A DNA stretch of 64,000 nt from Bog-473 sp963788125 (GTDB lineage: Bacteria; Actinomycetota; Acidimicrobiia; Acidimicrobiales; RAAP-2), in contig CAWBFN010000002.1 in the NCBI GenBank assembly GCA_963788125.1, positions 992,001 to 1,056,000 on the forward strand, read 5' to 3'. Position 1 is the stretch's first letter, and every line of letters begins with the position of its first letter. The notes below the pieces were generated by a model. That model was not told where the DNA came from. It searched no databases and saw nothing but the letters and a program-made list of their open reading frames with translations. Positions 58,980-64,000 of this stretch are shown here, in pieces. Both the position numbers and the translations under genes were made by a program.

Positions 58980-60005
58980 ATGGCGACGATGTACTACGAA
59001 TCCGATGCCGACCCCAGCCTGATCGCCGGCCGCAAGGTGGCGATCCTGGGCTACGGATCGCAGGGGCACGCGCACGCGCTCAACCTGCTCGAGTCGGGCG
59101 TGGACGTGCGCGTCGCACTACGCGAGGGGTCGAACAGCCGGCGTAAGGCGGAGGAGGCGGGACTCAGGGTCACCTCGCTGGCCGATGCGGCGGCCGAGGC
59201 CGACGTGATCATGATCCTGCTGCCCGACACCGAGCAGAAGGCGGCGTACGACGAGCACATCGCGCCCCACCTCGCCGAGGGGGACTGCCTCATGTTCGCC
59301 CACGGGTTCAACATCCGCTTCGGGCAGATCGTCCCGCCGGCCGGTGTCGACGTCGCCATGGTGGCCCCCAAGGGGCCGGGCCACCTGGTGCGCCGCACCT
59401 ACACCGAGGGTGGCGGGGTCCCCTCCCTCATCGCCGTGCACCAGGACGCCAGCGGCAAGGCCCGCCAGCTGGCGCTCTCCTACGCCCACGCCATCGGCGC
59501 CACCCGGGCCGGTGTGCTCGACACGACCTTCGACGAGGAGACCGAGACCGATCTGTTCGGCGAGCAGGTGGTGCTCTGCGGTGGGCTGACCGCCTTGGTG
59601 ACCGCCGGTTTCGAGACGCTGGTCGACGCCGGCTACCAGCCCGAGTCCGCGTACTTCGAGTGTCTACACGAGTTGAAGCTCATCGTCGACCTGATGTACG
59701 AGCAGGGGATCGCCGGCATGCGCTACTCCATCTCCGACACGGCCGAGTACGGCGACGTCACCCGCGGACCGCGGGTGATCAACGGGGCGGTGCGCGCCGA
59801 GATGCAGACGATCCTCGATGAGATCAGGAGTGGCTCTTTTGCCGAGGAGTGGATCGCCGAGAACAAGGCCGGGCGCCCGAACTTCGAAGCCCTGCGCAAG
59901 GAGGGCCAGGCTCACCCCATTGAGAAGATCGGTCAGGAGCTGCGGGCCATGATGCCCTTCATCTCGGCCGGCAAGACCCGAGTGCAGGACGCGTCGGGAG
60001 GCTGA
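58980..60005 (+). CDS. ilvC: Ketol-acid reductoisomerase, class I
   Basis: This 341-residue enzyme is the short class I form. It isomerises and reduces acetolactate to dihydroxyisovalerate. The NADPH-binding Rossmann motif VAILGYGSQGHAHALNL is followed by REGSNSRRKAEEAG, whose Arg/Ser residues favour NADPH. The conserved APKGPGHLVR and the metal-binding acids in FDEETETDLFGEQ and ECLHELKLI are intact. It follows ilvN by 38 bases; an imperfect ribosome-binding site (GAGAAAGAG) precedes ATG 58980. Confidence 0.98.
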   Translation: MATMYYESDADPSLIAGRKVAILGYGSQGHAHALNLLESGVDVRVALREGSNSRRKAEEAGLRVTSLADAAAEADVIMILLPDTEQKAAYDEHIAPHLAEGDCLMFAHGFNIRFGQIVPPAGVDVAMVAPKGPGHLVRRTYTEGGGVPSLIAVHQDASGKARQLALSYAHAIGATRAGVLDTTFDEETETDLFGEQVVLCGGLTALVTAGFETLVDAGYQPESAYFECLHELKLIVDLMYEQGIAGMRYSISDTAEYGDVTRGPRVINGAVRAEMQTILDEIRSGSFAEEWIAENKAGRPNFEALRKEGQAHPIEKIGQELRAMMPFISAGKTRVQDASGG

Positions 60006-60010
60006 CGCCC

Positions 60011-60406
60011 ATGGCTCTGACCGACGAGAAGTACATGCTCCTGACCACCTTCCGGCGTGACGGGACACCGGTGAAGACCCCGGTGTGGGTGGTGCCGCTC
60101 GACGGCGGCAGCTTCGGCTTTTGGACCAGCTCGGGCTCCGGCAAGGCCAAGCGGCTGGCCCACACCGACAAGGTCACGGTGCAGCCGTGCGACGCCCGGG
60201 GCCGGGTCAAGGAAGTGGAGCCGGCGCTCGACGCCTCGGCGCGACTTGTCACCGGAGCCGAGCTGGAGGCGATCTCGGCAAAGATCCGGGCGAAGTACGG
60301 GTTCATGGCCAAGGTCGCCCACCTGTTCAACACGATCGGTGGGATCTTCAAGGGCAAGCGGATCCCCTACGGCGACCGCGGTGTCGTCGTCACCCTGGCC
60401 GCCTGA
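60011..60406 (+). CDS. PPOX-class flavin/F420-dependent oxidoreductase-like protein
   Basis: This 131-residue split-barrel protein has the family-typical start EKYMLLTTFRRDGTPVKTPVWVVPLDG and the SSGSGKAKRLAHTDKVTVQPCDARG cofactor region. Such small proteins in actinobacteria often use F420 or FMN, sometimes only for binding. It begins 5 bases after the ilvC stop and could be co-transcribed with ilvBNC, though no metabolic link is evident. It converges on the HNH gene. Confidence 0.85.
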   Translation: MALTDEKYMLLTTFRRDGTPVKTPVWVVPLDGGSFGFWTSSGSGKAKRLAHTDKVTVQPCDARGRVKEVEPALDASARLVTGAELEAISAKIRAKYGFMAKVAHLFNTIGGIFKGKRIPYGDRGVVVTLAA

Positions 60407-60413
60407 CCAGGGC

Positions 60414-61707
60414 TCACTCGCGCCTGATCGTCGCCGCCTTCGCCTTCGCCGACGCCAGCTTCCTCGCCCGGGCGATGTAGCCCGCACTCTTGGGCTGGGC
60501 GGGGGCGATCCACCTCCATCGACCGGGCCCGCCTTCCAGCCTCCAGCCGCCGTAGGTCTTGAGATCGTGATGCTCGGGGCACAGGCGAGCAAGATTGTCC
60601 AGGCTGGTCGGCCCACCGTCGGCGAAGTCGACCCGGCAGTGGTCGACTTGTAGTCCGTGGCGTTTCCCGCACCCTTGGACGGCACAGGTGCGGTCCCGCA
60701 CCATCAAGGCGGCGGCCATCCGCTGGGGCAGCGTCCGCGTGGTGCCGGTCACCGTGCGGATGTCGATACCGTCACGGACCAAGAACTGCAGGCCCCCCTC
60801 GCCCACCAGCTCGCTGGCCGCCTCGACCGAGACCGGGCCGATCCCCTCTATCTCGCAGAGCTCGCCCCCCTGGACCGAGCCGCGGCGCAGCGCCTCGGCG
60901 TCCACGATCACCACCATGTGGGGCCGGGCCCCGCCCCCACCCCCGCCTGAGCCGCCCCCGCCGGCCAGCAGCTCGAGGAAGGCGTCGAGCCGGTGGGCGT
61001 CGAGGGGTTCTCGTTGCCCGGACGCCTTCCAGCGCCGCCGGGCCTCGGCTTCGAGGCGGGGGGCGATCCGGGCCCAGGCCACCTCGTCGCAGACGAACGC
61101 CCCCCCGATGCCCCCCTCGGGGCGCTGGTGCCAACGGAGGTGGCGGCACTGGTGCACCCGGGCCCGCCGGGCGTGCTCGCTCTGTCGACTCCGGGCGGCG
61201 GCCCGTAGCCGGGCGGCGGCGTCGGCCAGCTCGTGGTGGGACGCCCCCTGCCCGCTCAGATCCAACAAGGTGCCCGATGCCCCCTCGGCGACCGCCGCCG
61301 TCTCGCTCACCAATTTCGAGCTGGGGCGCCGAGAGGCCGGCCGCATGGAGCGCCCCGGTGAGGGCCGGATCGGCGGCGGCCCGCCCGGCGGCGGCCAGGC
61401 GGGACTTGGCCACCGCCGCCGAGGAGCCCGAGACCGCCCCGAGCCAGTCGGCCGCCGAGCCGTGGCCGGCCTTGGCGTACGAGCCCGACTCCACGACGAC
61501 CGGGGAGAACAAGGCGATGCCCGAGGCCGCCGCCCGCTCGGCCCGGGCGAACAGGTCGACCAGGCGCCGGGCCTGGTCACCCGAGACCGACGCAGGCGCG
61601 GCGCGGCGCACCAGGCGCTGCAGGGTGCGCACGGTCTGCTCGAGCTCGTGTTCGAAGTCCGGGGCCGGCGCCGCCGGCGGGGGCGTTGCGCTGAGAGATG
61701 AGACCAC
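60414..61707 (-). pseudogene. DUF222/HNH endonuclease (13E12-repeat type), frameshifted as given
   Basis: Starting at GTG 61707, one frame encodes the N-terminal DUF222 part through GLSAPQ. After a single surplus base (or two missing) near 61320 another frame continues with SKLVSETAAVAEGASGTL and reaches the C-terminal HNH nuclease motif (LQVDHCRVDFADGGPT...LARLCPEHH). Joined, the protein has about 430 residues, normal for the family. DUF222/HNH genes are multicopy and often degenerate in actinobacteria (the REP13E12 family in mycobacteria). A glycine-rich segment (AGGGGSGGGGGG) lies mid-protein. It may be a decayed mobile-type gene or a sequencing error. Confidence 0.78.
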
Positions 61708-61840
61708 ATGGGAAACCTACAGAGGGGGTGTGACAGCACGGGGGGGAAGGGACGGGGGAACACGGGGACCAAAGCGTGGCGCGGTAGCCCGCCCTCCCGC
61801 CCGCCGAACCAGGAACAGCTTCCCGGTACCCTTGCACGGC

Positions 61841-62110
61841 ATGTGCCGAAACATCACCACGCTCAGGGGCCTCGAGCCGGAGGCCACGCCGGAAGAGATA
61901 GAGGCCGCCGCCCGCCAGTACGTCCGCAAGGTCAGCGGCGTACAGGCCACCTCGGAGCGGACGGCGGACGCGTTCGAACGTGCGGTCAGTGTCGTCACCG
62001 CGGCCACCACCGAGCTCCTGGCTCGCCTGCCGCCCCGGCAGCAGCCTCCGCCGACCCTCCCGCCGCTGCGCCGCCTCTCCGCTACGCCAGCGCGCCCACC
62101 ACGTAGTTGA
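61841..62110 (+). CDS. DUF2277-domain protein
   Basis: This 89-residue protein begins MCRNITTLRGLEPEATPEEI and continues with AAARQYVRKVSG, the signature of DUF2277, a small actinobacterial family of unknown function. The conserved Cys2 and Arg3 may bind a ligand. The C-terminus is a Pro/Arg-rich tail that overlaps the convergent serC gene by 29 bases and probably is not structured. The 133 bases upstream contain nothing recognised. Confidence 0.82.
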   Translation: MCRNITTLRGLEPEATPEEIEAAARQYVRKVSGVQATSERTADAFERAVSVVTAATTELLARLPPRQQPPPTLPPLRRLSATPARPPRS

Positions 62111-63236
62111 TGCAGGCACACAGCGAGGCGACGTCGTCGGGCTCAATGGCGGGGAACATGGCGACGCGGAGCTGGTTCCGGCCGAGCTTGCGGTAGGGCT
62201 CGGTGTCAACGATGCCGTTGGCCCGCAGCACCGCGGCCACGGCGGTGGCGTCGACGGCGTCGACGAAGTCGATGGTGCCCACCACGTGGCTGCGCTGCAG
62301 GGGGTTCTGGACGAAGGGACGGGCGAAGTCGGACTGCTCGGCCCAGGTGTAGAGGATCTCCGCCGAACGGTCGCAGCGTGAGGCCGTCCACTCCAGGCCG
62401 CCGTGGGCGTTCATCCAGTCGAGCTGCTCGGCCAGCAGGTAGATGGTGGCGAGGGCGGGTGTGTTGTAGGTCTGGTCCAGCACCGAGTTGTCCACCGCCG
62501 TCTTGAGGTCGAGGAAGGTGGGGATCCACCGCCCCGAGGAGGCAATCCGCTCAATCCGCTCGAGCGCCGCCGGTGACATGAGCGCGATCCACAGCCCACC
62601 GTCGCTGGCGAAGCACTTCTGGGGGGCGAGGTAGTAGGCGTCGAAATCGGCGGGGTCGACCCGCAGGCCACCCGCACCCGACGTGCCGTCGACGGCCACC
62701 AGGCCGCCACCGTCAGCAGGGAGGGCCGCACCCTTGGGGCGGCGGATGGGCATGGCCACCCCCGTCGAGGTCTCGTTGTGGGTGAGGGCGTAGAGATCGA
62801 CGGAGGCTTCGGCCACGGGAAGAGGGTGGGTCCCTACCTCGGACTCAATGATCTGGGGGTCTTTCAGGTGGGGGGCGGCAGCGGCACACGAGGCGAATTT
62901 GGAAGAGAACTCGCCGAAGCTGAGGTGCTGGCTCTGGGCCTCAATCAGGCCGAAGGTGGCGGCATCCCAGAAGCACGTCGTGCCACCGTTGCCGAGCACC
63001 ACCTCGTACCCCTCGGGCAGCGAGAAGAGGTCGCGGAACCCGCGGCGCACCCGCCCCACCTGTGACTTGACCGTCTTCTGGCGGTGGCTGGTCCCTAGAT
63101 ACGTGGTCGCGACCTCGGCCAGCGCGGTGATCTGTTCGGGCCGGACCTTGGAAGGTCCGGACCCGAAGCGGCCGTCGGCGGGCCTGAGCTCGGCGGGGAT
63201 GATGATGTCGGGGGTATCGGGCACGTATGGAATCAT
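62082..63236 (-). CDS. serC: Phosphoserine aminotransferase (actinobacterial long type)
   Basis: This 384-residue PLP enzyme makes phosphoserine from 3-phosphohydroxypyruvate. It starts MIPYVPDTPDIIIPAELRPA, then DGRFGSGPSKVRPEQITAL, which fits the actinobacterial SerC branch. LGNGGTTCFWDAATFGL is the PLP-phosphate region, THNETSTGVAMPIRR follows, and the PLP lysine lies in YYLAPQKCFASDGGLW. ATG 63236 gives the family start. It is divergent from the aspartate aminotransferase gene with 7 bases between the starts, so they share regulatory DNA. Confidence 0.95.
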   Translation of the reverse strand: MIPYVPDTPDIIIPAELRPADGRFGSGPSKVRPEQITALAEVATTYLGTSHRQKTVKSQVGRVRRGFRDLFSLPEGYEVVLGNGGTTCFWDAATFGLIEAQSQHLSFGEFSSKFASCAAAAPHLKDPQIIESEVGTHPLPVAEASVDLYALTHNETSTGVAMPIRRPKGAALPADGGGLVAVDGTSGAGGLRVDPADFDAYYLAPQKCFASDGGLWIALMSPAALERIERIASSGRWIPTFLDLKTAVDNSVLDQTYNTPALATIYLLAEQLDWMNAHGGLEWTASRCDRSAEILYTWAEQSDFARPFVQNPLQRSHVVGTIDFVDAVDATAVAAVLRANGIVDTEPYRKLGRNQLRVAMFPAIEPDDVASLCACINYVVGALA

Positions 63237-63243
63237 TGCATCC

Positions 63244-64000
63244 GTGACGACGACCCCCGACGCGCCGCCCCAACTCCGTCGCATCTCGCGGCGTGCCGCC
63301 GCAGTGGCACCCTCGGCCACGCTGGCCGTCGACGCCAAGGCGAAGGCGTTGCAGGCGGCCGGGGAGCATGTGATCGGGTTCGGGGCGGGCGAGCCCGACT
63401 TCCCCACGCCGGCCCACATCGTCGAGGCGGCGGTCGCCGCCTGCCGCGATCCGGCGAACCACCGCTACACCCCGACCGCAGGGATCCCGGCCTTGCGCGA
63501 GGCCATCGCCGTCAAGACGGCGAGGGACTCGGGGTACAACGTGACGGCCCAACAGGTGCTGGTGACCAACGGGGGCAAGCAGGCCATCGCCAACGCATTC
63601 GCCGTCCTGTGCGATCCGGGTGACGAGATCCTCCTCCTGGCCCCCTTCTGGACCACCTATCCCGAGGCGATCGCACTGGCCGGCGGCGTACCCGTCGTGG
63701 TGACGTCCGACGAGAGCACCGGGTTCCGCTCGTCCGTCGAGGACCTCGAGGCGGCGGTCACACCCCGGACCAAGGCTCTGCTCTTCGTCTCGCCCTCCAA
63801 CCCGACCGGGGCCGTGTACCCCCCCGAGGAGATCGCCGCGATCGGCCGCTGGGCCGTCGAGCGGGGGTTGTGGGTGCTGACCGATGAGATCTACGAGCAC
63901 CTGGTCTACGGCGGGGCCGTCCACCGCTCCATGCCGGTGCTGGTGCCCGAGCTGGCCGACAGGTGCCTGGTGGCCAACGGCGTGGCCAAGACCTATGCCA
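63244..64000 (+). CDS. Class I aspartate aminotransferase (3' end outside window)
   Basis: The first 252 codons of a fold-type I aminotransferase are present, starting at GTG 63244. Visible are GAGEPDFPTPAHIVEA, YTPTAGIPALREAIA, LVTNGGKQAIANAFA, SPSNPTGAVYPPEE, and VLTDEIYEHLVYGG with the PLP-ring Asp and Tyr. The PLP lysine is in the last visible motif, VANGVAKTYA. It is probably AspB-type, transferring the aspartate amino group to 2-oxoglutarate. The remaining 140 or so codons lie beyond the right edge. Confidence 0.92.
   Translation, partial: MTTTPDAPPQLRRISRRAAAVAPSATLAVDAKAKALQAAGEHVIGFGAGEPDFPTPAHIVEAAVAACRDPANHRYTPTAGIPALREAIAVKTARDSGYNVTAQQVLVTNGGKQAIANAFAVLCDPGDEILLLAPFWTTYPEAIALAGGVPVVVTSDESTGFRSSVEDLEAAVTPRTKALLFVSPSNPTGAVYPPEEIAAIGRWAVERGLWVLTDEIYEHLVYGGAVHRSMPVLVPELADRCLVANGVAKTYA

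Noticed and set aside
1..64000. CRISPR arrays, insertion sequences, prophage, toxin-antitoxin pairs, rRNA or tRNA genes
   Set aside because: Looked for on both strands; no regularly spaced repeats, transposase motifs, phage structural genes or cloverleaf sequences were recognised.

Overview
The window is very GC-rich bacterial chromosome, densely coding on both strands, with many GTG/TTG starts and 4-bp stop/start overlaps. I infer an actinomycete-type organism (Actinomycetota), possibly a deep lineage such as Acidimicrobiia. The reasons are an ImuA'-ImuB-DnaE2 mutasome behind a CGAAC-N4-GTTCG LexA box, the cysteine desulfurase-mnmA-ligA-gatCAB-ilvBNC gene order, a PASTA serine/threonine kinase, a DUF222/HNH (13E12-type) gene, and several probably leaderless promoters. 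No rRNA, tRNA, CRISPR array, prophage or insertion sequence was recognised, and no gene-free stretch exceeds about 260 bases.

Layout. 1-3.8 kb: a general-stress partner-switching module (multi-GAF membrane sensor running off the left edge, STAS antagonist, RsbW-like kinase, sigma-B/F-type factor). 3.9-16.8 kb: accessory metabolism (APC permease, two SDRs, GNAT, FGGY kinase, methyltransferase, secreted GH43-like protein, Hsp20, threonine dehydratase-like enzyme, Gfo/Idh oxidoreductase, questin-oxidase-like protein, aldo/keto reductase, cupin). 16.8-21.8 kb: SOS-controlled mutagenic translesion operon. 21.9-26.2 kb: a Rieske oxygenase and a pyrimidine/nucleobase salvage set (upp, Fcy1-type cytosine deaminase, a frameshifted phosphoribosyltransferase, NCS1 permease). 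26.4-34 kb: cobyric acid synthase, then a divergent amine/amino-acid catabolism cluster (Lrp regulator, aminotransferase and FAD oxidase on one strand; aldehyde dehydrogenase and alanine dehydrogenase on the other). 34-42 kb: quinone reductase, glutathione peroxidase, HAD phosphatase, eukaryotic-type IleRS, a MarR/YceI divergent pair, methyltransferase, a 40-residue membrane protein, sirtuin. 42.2-54.7 kb: semialdehyde dehydrogenase, then information-processing genes (cysteine desulfurase, mnmA, ligA, PASTA kinase, gatC fused to an esterase, gatA, gatB). 54.7-60 kb: branched-chain amino-acid genes ilvD-like, ilvB, ilvN, ilvC, with a transcription attenuator encoding an Ile-Leu-Val-Leu-Val-Thr leader peptide. 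60-64 kb: a flavin/F420-type oxidoreductase, a frameshifted DUF222/HNH gene, a DUF2277 protein, serC and the start of an aspartate aminotransferase.

The most notable points are: (i) a perfect 14-bp LexA palindrome that contains the imuA' start codon; (ii) an ImuB that appears to lack two internal segments; (iii) an alpha/beta-hydrolase-GatC fusion; (iv) a complete ilv attenuator with a probably leaderless leader peptide; and (v) palindromic operators in several divergent regions. Five single-base frameshifts, four of them between 24.1 and 32.4 kb, break otherwise well-conserved genes. They could be real mutations or consensus-sequence errors.
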